Below, in pieces: positions 8,106 through 16,497 of a stretch of DNA of 50,058 nt. The stretch is from contig PLWQ01000019.1 in the NCBI GenBank assembly GCA_003165595.1, positions 75,341 through 125,398 of the forward strand, read 5' to 3'. Source of the stretch: Fibrobacterota bacterium. GTDB taxonomy: Bacteria > Fibrobacterota > Chitinivibrionia > Chitinivibrionales > FEN-1185. Made by a program: the position numbers and the translations under genes. The notes under the pieces are model-generated. The model saw only the letters and a list, made by a program, of their open reading frames with translations. It searched no databases and was not told where the DNA came from. The stretch's first letter is position 1, and every line of letters begins with the position of its first letter.

Positions 8106-8588
8106 CTAAAGTGATGCCCGCGAATCAAACGACGTCTTCTTGAACTCCTTCACCGTCGGCAACACGAGCATGTCTTTGCCTTGCACCGCAGCTTTCAAGC
8201 TCGCAATATTCCGCTTCAACTCCGTCTTGCTTTTGGCGTGAACCATGGCATACAGGGTGTACGGCCAGTCGGGATACGATTTCCGCCAATAGCAGTGTGT
8301 GACAAACGGGAAAGCGGCGGCCGCGGCCCCGGCCTTTTTGCACAAACGCGGCGGTACAAGGAAGGCCACCATGGCGTTGCTGCGAAACCCTGCCTTGTCA
8401 TGTTTGAGAATGCCGGCGACACGCCGCACCACGCCACGGCGGATGAGGCCGGCCAGCGCATCAACCACGCCCTGCTGCGACATTCCGAGACGCTCCGCCG
8501 CAACCGCGAAGGGCTCGGCCGCAAGCGGCAGCGGCGCGGAAAGCACAGACGCAAGCAAACGTTCGGCTTTCCGTGCCCTTCTAGACAT
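8106..8588 (-). CDS. ahbB: Siroheme decarboxylase subunit AhbB
   Basis: A 160-residue Lrp/AsnC-fold protein of the AhbB/NirD-L-G-H group. With AhbA it removes the C12 and C18 acetate carboxyls of siroheme to give 12,18-didecarboxysiroheme. It has an N-terminal winged-HTH-like part (about 10-60) and a C-terminal ferredoxin-like ASNC part with VTHCY and YPDWPYTLYAM, the region holding the conserved His/Tyr in AhbB, and ends in the EFKKTS segment also typical of AhbB. It is the last gene of the operon, and its start overlaps the ahbA stop by 8 bases. It is not expected to be a transcription factor despite the fold. Confidence 0.88.
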   Translation of the reverse strand: MSRRARKAERLLASVLSAPLPLAAEPFAVAAERLGMSQQGVVDALAGLIRRGVVRRVAGILKHDKAGFRSNAMVAFLVPPRLCKKAGAAAAAFPFVTHCYWRKSYPDWPYTLYAMVHAKSKTELKRNIASLKAAVQGKDMLVLPTVKEFKKTSFDSRASL

Positions 8589-9027
8589 CCAGCACCAATC
8601 CTATTTTGTAAATTGCAAGGCTCGGAAATTTCCGGCATCGTTTCACGCCTGGAAGTGCCCGGACGGCTTTGACAAAGTGAGACGCATCGCGTTTGCTTTC
8701 GCAGGTGAAGGTAAACCAGAGATTAAGCGGCCCCTTGCGAAGATAGTTGTGCGTGACGCCCGGGGCTCGGCCAACAACGTCCGCAACGGCGGTCACGCTT
8801 GAATCGTCCACTTCCATTCCCACAAGAACGCTTTCGAAGCCGAGTTTCTTCCACGCAAAGACCGGTTTGATTGCGCGGAGGATGCCGCGCTCGGTAAGCG
8901 CTCCGAGCAAACTGATGCAGCGTTTCTCGGAAATGCCGAGCCGTTTTCCGAGAGAGCGAAACGGCCGGATCTGGAGCGGAAAGTCCTTTTGCACTTCATT
9001 GAGCAGGCGGCGTTCGAGAGGCGTCAT
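8581..9027 (-). CDS. ahbA: Siroheme decarboxylase subunit AhbA
   Basis: Partner of AhbB in the decarboxylation of siroheme, 148 residues. The HTH-like N-terminus contains DFPLQIRPF and LGISE. The C-terminal ASNC-type part contains GVTHNYLR and NLWFTF, as in AhbA/NirG-type subunits. Its start overlaps the stop of the cobA-hemD fusion by 4 bases (ATGA) and its stop overlaps ahbB by 8 bases, fitting a 1:1 complex made by coupled translation. The A/B assignment rests on these motifs and could be swapped only if family naming differs. Confidence 0.88.
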   Translation of the reverse strand: MTPLERRLLNEVQKDFPLQIRPFRSLGKRLGISEKRCISLLGALTERGILRAIKPVFAWKKLGFESVLVGMEVDDSSVTAVADVVGRAPGVTHNYLRKGPLNLWFTFTCESKRDASHFVKAVRALPGVKRCRKFPSLAIYKIGLVLDV

Positions 9028-10523
9028 CGTGATTCTCCGCGCCTTGTTCTGCGTACTGCTTTCACAACCGTGGCGACCAGCGACTTCATGGTGGCCGAAG
9101 GCGCCACAAACATGCGTCCGCGATAATGGCGGCGAAGCGTTGCGGCGGTAATATGGCCCAGACAGCAGGGAACTATTCGAACCCTGGAGCGTTGTTTGTC
9201 GGAGTAGTACGATTCCACCATCGACGAACTGGTGAACAGTACAACATCATCGTTTTGCACCGGGCACTGCGGTGCGGCAACCCTTATGGTATCGTACAGT
9301 GGAAGTATTGTCACGGCTGCTCCACGGCGCCGCAGGGTTTCCGGCAGGATCTCGCGGGCAGCGGAAGCCCGGGGAATCAGAATATTCTCATTGCGCAAGT
9401 CTTTTGGAAAGACGGCCAGCAGTCCTTCGGCAACAAATCGCCGGGGAACGGCGTCGGGAACAATACCGAAGCGGCCGAGGGCCGCCGCAGTGCCGCTTCC
9501 TATCGCGTAGACCCGTTTGCCCGCAAACAAGCGGGAGTCGTGGCCTTTTCCGAAAAGCGCGCGGAAGAAGATATCGACCGCGTTGGGGCTTGTAAAGGCA
9601 ATGGAAGTAAAAGGAGCCAGCCACAGCTTGTCGATGCGTCCAAGCGAAGCGGAACGCGGCCGGATGGCAATAAGCGGACGTTGTACCACCGTGGCGCCCA
9701 GCTCCGTTAGCAGACCCGTGATTTCGGCTGATTGCCCGGAGGTGCGGAGAACCACGACACGCTTTCCCGCCAAAGGCGGCGTTTTGTACCACGAAAGTGA
9801 TTTTGCAAGCCGCACTACGTTGCCCACCACGAGAATCGCGGGCGGACGGATTTGGTGCGAGTCTCGAAGCGCGACCATCCTGCCGAGCGTTCCCGAAACC
9901 GTCTTCTGTACGGGCAGGGTTCCGTCTTGAATGATCGCTGCGGGGGTCGCCTGTGTAAACTGGCCGCCGGCAAGCATGGCGGCCACAATTTTCTCAAGGT
10001 TCTCCATGGCCATGAGAAACACGAGCGTGTCGGCCCTGGGAATTGCGAGCGAGGCTATTGAATCGCCGCTCTTGAGGTGCCCGGTGACAAATGCGACCGA
10101 GCGGGACACGCTTCGGTGGGTTACCGGGATTCCGGCAAAGGCGGGCGCGGCAATGGCCGACGTAATGCCGGGGACTATTTCAAAGGGTATGGCACGGGTG
10201 CGGAGAAATTCCATTTCTTCGCTTCCGCGGCCAAAAAGGAGCGGGTCGCCGCCCTTGAGACGTGCCACGCGCAGGCCTCTTGTGGCTTCACGCTCAAGAA
10301 TCCTGTTGATGGCATCCTGCGTTTTGGACGGTTTTCCGCCGCGTTTGCCGGCAAAAATGCGCCGTACCGCAGAGGGGAGCGAATCAACGATCTGCGTGTT
10401 TACAAGCGCGTCGTACACCACGACGTCGGCTTTTAGAAGCAGATCGCGGCCGCGGACCGAAATGAGGCCGGGGTCGCCCGGCCCTGCGCCGATGAGATAC
10501 ACGGTGCCACGCTGTTTCTTCAC
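9024..10523 (-). CDS. cobA-hemD: Uroporphyrinogen-III C-methyltransferase / uroporphyrinogen-III synthase fusion
   Basis: Bifunctional 499-residue protein. Residues 1-245 are SUMT (CobA/SirA): the N-terminal GAGPGDPGL and the RLKGGDPLLFGRG segment bind S-adenosylmethionine, which methylates uroporphyrinogen III twice to precorrin-2. Residues from about 250 to the end are HemD-like, which close and invert ring D of hydroxymethylbilane. HemD is poorly conserved, but FTSPNAVD and LFTSSSMV mark its two lobes. The fusion places the synthase next to the enzyme that drains uroporphyrinogen III toward siroheme. Its start overlaps the precorrin-2 dehydrogenase stop by 4 bases. Confidence 0.92.
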   Translation of the reverse strand: MKKQRGTVYLIGAGPGDPGLISVRGRDLLLKADVVVYDALVNTQIVDSLPSAVRRIFAGKRGGKPSKTQDAINRILEREATRGLRVARLKGGDPLLFGRGSEEMEFLRTRAIPFEIVPGITSAIAAPAFAGIPVTHRSVSRSVAFVTGHLKSGDSIASLAIPRADTLVFLMAMENLEKIVAAMLAGGQFTQATPAAIIQDGTLPVQKTVSGTLGRMVALRDSHQIRPPAILVVGNVVRLAKSLSWYKTPPLAGKRVVVLRTSGQSAEITGLLTELGATVVQRPLIAIRPRSASLGRIDKLWLAPFTSIAFTSPNAVDIFFRALFGKGHDSRLFAGKRVYAIGSGTAAALGRFGIVPDAVPRRFVAEGLLAVFPKDLRNENILIPRASAAREILPETLRRRGAAVTILPLYDTIRVAAPQCPVQNDDVVLFTSSSMVESYYSDKQRSRVRIVPCCLGHITAATLRRHYRGRMFVAPSATMKSLVATVVKAVRRTRRGESR

Positions 10524-11170
10524 GAATTGCCCCGGCCGTCCAGTAATGATTCCATGAGATCGAGTCCCAGTGCCTCCACGTGGGCAGCGCCGCGATCACC
10601 GACAAGCGCGACCGGATCAACCGCGAAGAAGGATTCCCAGAACCTGGCGCGGACGCCGGGCTCCTTGATCCGCCGCCGCAGGGCGACGCGCAGGCGCGAG
10701 AGAACGGCTCCGAGAGCGCCGTACTCGGGGCCGATGTTCTCGGCGATCCGCTTGCGGATCGCGCGGGCAAGAAAGGGGCTCGCTCCGCCGGTGGAAACCG
10801 CAATGCTCACGGGCCCGCGGCGAAGCACTGAGGGGACAATAAACCCGCACAGCTCCGGATTGTCTACAATGTTGCACAATACCCGCGCCTCGGCGCACGC
10901 GGCTGCAATAGCCATGTTGACATCGAGGGAATCGGTTGCGCCGATGACAAGGGCGAATTCCCGAACAACGTCGCCTTCTGCGAAGCACCGCTCCAGGCAG
11001 CATACGCGCTCCCCGAGCATCGTGAATCTCGGAATGAACCGCTTGGCAATAACGGTGACTTTGGCGCCGGCGCGCAGAAGGCCGACGACTTTACGGAATG
11101 CGACCCTGCCGCCGCCCACCACGAGGCAGGGTTTGCTGGCGAGATCGATTGAAATGGAGTAGTAGGGCAT
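10520..11170 (-). CDS. Precorrin-2 dehydrogenase, possibly also sirohydrochlorin ferrochelatase (CysG-N/Met8 type)
   Basis: Oxidises precorrin-2 to sirohydrochlorin with NAD+. The 216-residue protein has the Rossmann motif VVGGGRVAFRK near residue 18-28, NIVDNPELCGFIVPS, and the STGGASPFLARAIRKRIAE helix typical of SirC/CysG-N/Met8. The C-terminal part matches the length of the Met8 dimerisation module. No separate SirB/CbiK/CbiX chelatase is in the cluster, so this enzyme may also insert iron, as CysG and Met8 do; that is inference. It starts 2 bases after the hemC stop. Confidence 0.88.
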   Translation of the reverse strand: MPYYSISIDLASKPCLVVGGGRVAFRKVVGLLRAGAKVTVIAKRFIPRFTMLGERVCCLERCFAEGDVVREFALVIGATDSLDVNMAIAAACAEARVLCNIVDNPELCGFIVPSVLRRGPVSIAVSTGGASPFLARAIRKRIAENIGPEYGALGAVLSRLRVALRRRIKEPGVRARFWESFFAVDPVALVGDRGAAHVEALGLDLMESLLDGRGNS

Positions 11171-11172
11171 AG

Positions 11173-12072
11173 TCAGGTTTCCGGTGCCGACAAGAACATC
11201 GCGCCCAGCCGTGCGCCCACAGACGAAGGATCGTCCGCACTTCCACGCATCTCTCGCTCGACAAAGGCGTTGCCGGACGTTGTGACGATAAATCCACGCA
11301 TGAGAATATCGTTTCCGGCCAGCGTGGTATGCACGCCGAGCGGCGCGCGGCAGTCGAATCCCACTGCGCGCAGCAGGCCGAGATCGGCGAGCGATCTGGT
11401 CCGCTGGTCGGGGTCGCCTGCGGCCTCGCAGGCCGCCTGCGACCTCCGGTCGCCGCTACGGATTTCCAGTGCAATCACACCCTGCCCCGGCGCGGGATAA
11501 AAGACCGCCGGGTCGAATTCGTGCGAGACCCGGTGGTCCAGGTTGAGCCGGATGAGGCCGGCCTTCGAAAGGAGAACGCCATGGTATAGGCCGCTGTCGA
11601 GTTTTGCGAGTCGCGTCTCCACATTCCCGCGAATATCTCTGATGTCAAGATCGGGGCGAAGCCGTGTGAGCAGGGCTCGCCGCCGCATGCTGCCGGTGCC
11701 GATAAGAGCGCCGCGCGGAAGCGCGGCGAAAGTAAAACCTTCGCGGAGCACCAGAGCGTCGGCCTGCGATTCGGGGGAGAAGAAGGCGCAGAGCTGGAGC
11801 CCCGGGGCGGTTGCGGCGGTGACGTCTTTGAAACTGTGGACGGCAACGTCTATGGTAGTATCGAACAATGCCTGTTCAATCTCGCGGATAAAAACGCCCT
11901 TGCCGCCCATTACCAAAAGGGAACTGTGCTGGTCGCGGTCGCCGGCGGTTGCGATAACGCGTGTTTCGATAGTGAGGGAGGGGTTTGCCTTCTCAAGCCG
12001 TTGCCTCGCAATGTCGGCCTGGGCGCGCGCCAAAGCGGAGCCCCGCGTTCCCAGTATTACGGTGCTTCGCAA
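11173..12072 (-). CDS. hemC: Porphobilinogen deaminase (hydroxymethylbilane synthase)
   Basis: Joins four porphobilinogens into hydroxymethylbilane. The hallmark N-terminal ILGTRGSALA, HSFKDV with the catalytic Asp, and the cofactor-bearing Cys in VGFDCRAPLG are all present. I choose TTG 12072 because GAGG lies 5 bases upstream and the family normally begins a few residues before the GTRGS motif. ATG 12099 would add nine residues without a good ribosome site. Either start lies inside the 3' end of hemA (overlap 16 or 43 bases), so translation is likely coupled. Length is about 299 residues, close to normal. Confidence 0.92.
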   Translation of the reverse strand: MRSTVILGTRGSALARAQADIARQRLEKANPSLTIETRVIATAGDRDQHSSLLVMGGKGVFIREIEQALFDTTIDVAVHSFKDVTAATAPGLQLCAFFSPESQADALVLREGFTFAALPRGALIGTGSMRRRALLTRLRPDLDIRDIRGNVETRLAKLDSGLYHGVLLSKAGLIRLNLDHRVSHEFDPAVFYPAPGQGVIALEIRSGDRRSQAACEAAGDPDQRTRSLADLGLLRAVGFDCRAPLGVHTTLAGNDILMRGFIVTTSGNAFVEREMRGSADDPSSVGARLGAMFLSAPET

Positions 12073-13133
12073 ACCAGCCTCGTTTTTACGTTGTACCATT
12101 TTGTGAATTTGTCCGCCTGTTCTTCGATAATCGCCGAAATAAGGTCCATGTCTTTCCTTCGATCGGCAAGACGTCGCTGTGAAATTTCCTTGAGATCGTC
12201 CACGCACACCAGCGTTACGCCGGGCGCCGCGCCGATGGCAGGGTCGGCGTTCCTCGGCGCCCCGAGATCGACGACCACCATCCGCCGCGCATTGTCCCGG
12301 TCATTCGGAATGTTGTCCCGAGAGACAATAGGGCTCTTGGAAGCGGTCGCGAGAATGACGATGTCGAATGCCGCAAAGCGGTTGCGCAACTCGGAATAGG
12401 GGAGAAAATGGAGGCCGAAATGCCCGCAATATTTTTGCGCCCGCTCGTTTGTGCGGTTGGCAAGCGTGAGGGAGTGTGCGCCGGCAGACGTGAGCCGCTT
12501 GACAGCCCGGATTCCCATTGTGCCTGCGCCCACCACAAGGATGTCCGAGTTGTCAATGTTACCGCACAGTTCCAGGATGCGCTCGATGGCAATCGACCCC
12601 ACCGACAGCGCACCGCGCCCGGCGCTTGTAAGCGCCCGCACTTTTTTTCCGGTTGCAACGGCGTGCTGGAACAATCTGTTGAGATAGGAATCGGTAGTCT
12701 TGTTCCGGTAGCACTGGTGGTACGCATCGCGGACCTGTCCGAGAATCTCGTGTTCGCCGAACACCATGGATTCGGTTCCCGACACCACCTGCAGGAGGTG
12801 TCGTACCGCCTCGGCGCACCGGTACTCTTTGAAGGCGCGGTCGAGGTGGGAACGCGGAACGCCATGGAACTTGACAAGATGATCGCGCAACCATGATGAG
12901 GCCGCGGCATGATCGTCGCACACGTAATAAATTTCTATTCGATTGCAGGTCGACAGCGCAACGACTTCGCGGAGAGGGGAGTCTTTGGGCAACGAGTTGA
13001 AGAATGCGACCAGTTTCTCGTTGTCGAGGTACAGCGCGTCGCGCATGCTCAGCGATGCCGACTTGAAGTCGGTGCCGAGAGCGCCGACGTGCAGTTGCGT
13101 TGTGGTACTGTGCGGATGCGTCATGAGAGACAT
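12057..13133 (-). CDS. hemA: Glutamyl-tRNA reductase, short C-terminus
   Basis: Reduces glutamyl-tRNA(Glu) to glutamate-1-semialdehyde with NADPH, the committed step of C5-type tetrapyrrole synthesis. Catalytic Cys63 is in LSTCNRIEIY; GTESMVFGEHEILGQV and the NADPH-binding VVGAGTMG are clear. The protein has 358 residues, whereas family members usually have about 400-450. It stops just after the linker helix (ADKFTKWY), so most of the C-terminal dimerisation domain is absent. hemC starts inside its 3' end. Its own start overlaps the hemL stop by 13 bases. Confidence 0.9.
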   Translation of the reverse strand: MSLMTHPHSTTTQLHVGALGTDFKSASLSMRDALYLDNEKLVAFFNSLPKDSPLREVVALSTCNRIEIYYVCDDHAAASSWLRDHLVKFHGVPRSHLDRAFKEYRCAEAVRHLLQVVSGTESMVFGEHEILGQVRDAYHQCYRNKTTDSYLNRLFQHAVATGKKVRALTSAGRGALSVGSIAIERILELCGNIDNSDILVVGAGTMGIRAVKRLTSAGAHSLTLANRTNERAQKYCGHFGLHFLPYSELRNRFAAFDIVILATASKSPIVSRDNIPNDRDNARRMVVVDLGAPRNADPAIGAAPGVTLVCVDDLKEISQRRLADRRKDMDLISAIIEEQADKFTKWYNVKTRLVCEAP

Positions 13134-14413
13134 CCCAACGCTTGTTTGCTTTTGGCGAGCGCGATGTCGATGTCTTCATCGGTATGGGCCGAGGAGACGA
13201 ACAGCGCCTCGAACTGCGAGGGCGCAAGGTAGATGCCGCGGTCGAGCGATGCGTGAAAGTACCGCGCGTAGGCCTGCCGGTCGCACGCGAGAGCCGAGTT
13301 GTAGTCGAAAACGGGGCTGCCGTTTGAAAAGAACAGCGTCAGCATCGATCCGACACGGTTGACAACCGCTTTTATGCCCGTGTCCCGGCAGTTCTTCTCC
13401 AGCCCCGCAGCCAGACGCGCGGCGAGCCGGTCGAGTCTTTCGTAAAACCCCGGGTCGCGGCGGATGATGCGAAGCGTGGCGAGCCCTGCCGCGACAGCGA
13501 GGGGATTGCCCGAAAGCGTGCCCGCCTGGTACACCGCGCCCGCGGGAGCGACATAACGCATTATTTCCTGCGACGCGCCATAGGCGCCCACGGGCAGGCC
13601 GCCGCCAATGGTTTTGCCGAGCGTCGTGATATCGGGTGTGCAATTGTAAAGTTGCTGTGCGCCGCCGGCCGAGAGCCGGAATCCGGTTATCACTTCGTCG
13701 AAAATAAGCAACGATCCGTGTTTACGGGTGATATCGCGCAATGCGGGGAGGAATCCCGGCGCCGGAGGGACAACGCCCATGTTGCCCGCGACAGGCTCCA
13801 CGATCACCGCGGCAATGGACGGTCCGCGCTCGGCAAACAGATTGTCGACCGATTTGATGTTATTGTACTGCGCAACCAGGGTGTCGGCCGCCGTTCCCCT
13901 GGTGACTCCGGGGCTGTCGGGCGCACCGAGCGTTGCGGCGCCGGACCCCGCCGCAATGAGAAACGAATCCGCGTGACCGTGGTAACAACCGGCAAACTTG
14001 ATAATTGCGCTTCTGCCGGTAATCCCGCGGGCAAGCCGGACCGCGCTCATGGTCGCCTCGGTGCCGGAATTAACGAGCCGCACCATTTTAACGGACGGGA
14101 CCAGGGCGACGATTTCCCGTGCAAGCTCCGTTTCCGCCTCGGTGGGTGCGCCGAAGGTGGTGCCGCGGCGCGCGGCCGCGACGACAGCCTCCACAACCTC
14201 CGGGGGGGCGTGTCCGGCGATAAGCGGTCCCCACGAACCCACGAAATCGAGGTAGCGGTTGCCGTCGAGGTCGGTAAGAAAGGCTCCCTTGCCGGATGCG
14301 AAGAATACCGGGGTGCCGCCGACGCCGCCGAATGCGCGCACGGGCGAGTTTACCCCGCCGGGAATGCAGCGCTGCGCGGCCGCAAAGGCGCTATCGCTTC
14401 TTTGACGTTGCAA
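13121..14413 (-). CDS. hemL: Glutamate-1-semialdehyde 2,1-aminomutase
   Basis: PLP enzyme turning glutamate-1-semialdehyde into 5-aminolevulinate. Features: IPGGVNSPVRAF near the N-terminus, NSGTEATMSAVRLAR, the FDEVITGFR Asp239 that contacts PLP, and TTLGKTIGGG with Schiff-base Lys267. The longest frame begins at 14581 deep inside ahbD and gives a poor N-terminus. TTG 14413, with AAGGG about 7 bases upstream, gives 430 residues, the normal family length. It overlaps the ahbD stop by 23 bases. Confidence 0.93.
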   Translation of the reverse strand: MQRQRSDSAFAAAQRCIPGGVNSPVRAFGGVGGTPVFFASGKGAFLTDLDGNRYLDFVGSWGPLIAGHAPPEVVEAVVAAARRGTTFGAPTEAETELAREIVALVPSVKMVRLVNSGTEATMSAVRLARGITGRSAIIKFAGCYHGHADSFLIAAGSGAATLGAPDSPGVTRGTAADTLVAQYNNIKSVDNLFAERGPSIAAVIVEPVAGNMGVVPPAPGFLPALRDITRKHGSLLIFDEVITGFRLSAGGAQQLYNCTPDITTLGKTIGGGLPVGAYGASQEIMRYVAPAGAVYQAGTLSGNPLAVAAGLATLRIIRRDPGFYERLDRLAARLAAGLEKNCRDTGIKAVVNRVGSMLTLFFSNGSPVFDYNSALACDRQAYARYFHASLDRGIYLAPSQFEALFVSSAHTDEDIDIALAKSKQALGCLS

Positions 14414-15500
14414 GGCGTTTCCCTTCCGCTCGCGCCGATGGTTGATATACGCAGAATGGTTCGTCGCCCAGGTAGTCGCCCGAAGAGGCGAATGCGCGCG
14501 CGCGGCATCCGCCGCATACCGCATGATATTCGCATCGGCCGCATTTGCCGTGATACGATTGACGGTCGCGAATACTCGCAAAGAGTTCCGACGTCTCCCA
14601 TATGGTCTTTACATCGTAGTCGTTGGCGCGAAGGTCGCCGGCTTCCTTGTCGAGAAACCCGCATATCTGCATCTTGCCGACATGCGAAATAAAGGCGAAA
14701 CCGTGCCCTCCCAGGCATCCTCGTGTCATGGCGTTTATCGGATGCGTCACTCCCGGCGCAATTTTTGCGGAAACGGTGCGCCGGGCCTGGCGCATGATTC
14801 GATGATAGTGAGGCGCACAGGTAGGCTTGATGGAGATGGGCGTGACGGCGGCCTTCTCGTTGATCCAAGCCAGCGTCTGTTCGTACTGTAAGGGCGTTAT
14901 CGATTCGGCCTCCATATCCTTGCCGCGTCCGGTTGGGACCAGCAGGAAGGGATGAAACGACACGGCGCCCAGTTGAATGGACAAATCGAGAATAGCCGGA
15001 AGCTCCGCGAGATTCCGGCTGGTGACGGTGGTATTCACCTGGAACGAAAGCCCGGCGACCCGTGCCGCGGCAAGGCCCTTCTTGAGCGTGTCGAAGGCGC
15101 CGTCCATGCCGCGGAAGGAATCATGCGATGCGGCGGTGGCGCCGTCGATGCTCACGCTGATCCGCTGTATGCCGGCTTCCACGATGCGGCCGCACGCATC
15201 TGCCGTGAGAAGGAGTCCGCACGGCGCCATCACCATGCGAGCGCCCAGCCCGCTTCCCAGCCGCGCGATACGGTAGATGTCGGGACGAAGCATTGGCTCG
15301 CCGCCGGTGAGGATCACTATCGGCTTTGCAAAGGATACAATCGACAGCAGGATCCGCTCGCATTCCTCGGTGGAGAGTTCATGAGGGTACGGGCCGGCCT
15401 GCGCCGATGCGCGGCAATGACGGCAATGCAACAGGCACGATCGCGTGAGCTCCCATGCAACCAGCCGCAGGGGAGGGGGCGTCGGGGCGCGGTGAATCAC
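14391..15500 (-). CDS. ahbD: Heme synthase AhbD (radical SAM, Fe-coproporphyrin III decarboxylase)
   Basis: Last step of the siroheme route: oxidative decarboxylation of two propionates of iron-coproporphyrin III to the vinyls of heme b. The 369-residue protein has the radical SAM triad Cys22-x3-Cys26-x2-Cys29 (TRSCLLHCRHC), the SAM-binding TGGEPM, and a C-terminal cysteine cluster (KCGRCEYHAVCGGC plus a later FC) for an auxiliary [4Fe-4S] centre, as in AhbD. The WELTRSC context and PYPHELSTEE also match AhbD rather than AhbC/NirJ. ATGA overlap of 4 bases with hemB. Confidence 0.9.
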   Translation of the reverse strand: MIHRAPTPPPLRLVAWELTRSCLLHCRHCRASAQAGPYPHELSTEECERILLSIVSFAKPIVILTGGEPMLRPDIYRIARLGSGLGARMVMAPCGLLLTADACGRIVEAGIQRISVSIDGATAASHDSFRGMDGAFDTLKKGLAAARVAGLSFQVNTTVTSRNLAELPAILDLSIQLGAVSFHPFLLVPTGRGKDMEAESITPLQYEQTLAWINEKAAVTPISIKPTCAPHYHRIMRQARRTVSAKIAPGVTHPINAMTRGCLGGHGFAFISHVGKMQICGFLDKEAGDLRANDYDVKTIWETSELFASIRDRQSYHGKCGRCEYHAVCGGCRARAFASSGDYLGDEPFCVYQPSARAEGKRLATSKKR

Positions 15501-16483
15501 AGTGCGCCCGCTTTGGAAAGGATACGGGCGGCTTCGAGCGCGTGGTAGGTGATGATGATGTCCGCCCCGGCGCGTTGCATGGAGGTCAGGATTTCCATCA
15601 CGAGCCGGTCTTCGTCTATCCAGCCCCGCGCCGCGGCGGCCTTTACCATGGAGAATTCTCCGCTCACGTTATAGGCGGCCACGGGAACGCCGAATGTGTC
15701 CTTAACGCGGCGCACAATATCGAGGTAGGCCAGCGCCGGCTTTATCATCACGATGTCGGCCCCCTCCGAAATATCAAGCTCGACCTCGCGTAGCGCCTCG
15801 TTGGAATTGGCCGGGTTCATCTGATAGGTGGCGCGGTCGCCGCTTTTGGGAGCGCAATCGGCCGCGTCGCGGAACGGGCCGTAAAACGCGGATGCGTATT
15901 TCGCCGAATACGCCATTATCGGCAGGTTTGTGTAGCCGCCCGCGTCAAGCGCGCCGCGGATCGCGCCCACCCGGCCGTCCATCATGTCGCTGGGCGCAAC
16001 CATGTCGGCGCCTGCTGCCGCGTGCGACAATGCCTGCCTGGCCAGCACGGAGAGCGTGAGATCGTTGTCCACGTCGCCGCCGGTAAGCGGGCCGCAATGG
16101 CCGTGGGTGGTGTATTCGCAGTTGCACACGTCCGTAATCACGAGCAGCCGGGGCACCGCCGCTTTTATGGCCCGTACCGCCTGCTGCACTACGCCGTCTT
16201 CCCGCGCGCCGATCTCGCCGGTTTCGTCTTTACGGTCGGGAATTCCAAACAGAATTACCGCGCCGATCCCGGCGCCGGCAATGCGCTTGCATTCTTCCAC
16301 GAGGCAGTCCTGCGAGAAACGGAAATTGCCGGGCATCGAGTCTATCGGGATTTTTTTCCCCGTGCCCGTGCAGGCAAACAGCGGCATCACAAGCCGTTGC
16401 GGGCAAAGACGGGTCTCCTGCACGAGGCTCCGAAGCGCCGGGCTGGCGCGAAGTCGCCGCATACGTGTTTGTGGAAAGGACAT
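15497..16483 (-). CDS. hemB: Delta-aminolevulinic acid dehydratase (porphobilinogen synthase)
   Basis: Condenses two 5-aminolevulinates to porphobilinogen. 328 residues. Both active-site lysines are visible (Lys195 in YSAKYAS, Lys248 in VMIKPALAYLD). Cys120, Cys122 and Cys130 in DVCNCEYTTHGHCG form the zinc site, so this is a Zn-type enzyme. ATG 16483 is preferred over the longer frame to 16630, which lies inside ahbC. GAGGAG sits just upstream, and the start falls 14 bases after the ahbC stop. Confidence 0.95.
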   Translation of the reverse strand: MSFPQTRMRRLRASPALRSLVQETRLCPQRLVMPLFACTGTGKKIPIDSMPGNFRFSQDCLVEECKRIAGAGIGAVILFGIPDRKDETGEIGAREDGVVQQAVRAIKAAVPRLLVITDVCNCEYTTHGHCGPLTGGDVDNDLTLSVLARQALSHAAAGADMVAPSDMMDGRVGAIRGALDAGGYTNLPIMAYSAKYASAFYGPFRDAADCAPKSGDRATYQMNPANSNEALREVELDISEGADIVMIKPALAYLDIVRRVKDTFGVPVAAYNVSGEFSMVKAAAARGWIDEDRLVMEILTSMQRAGADIIITYHALEAARILSKAGAL

Positions 16484-16497
16484 GAACACTCCTCGCG

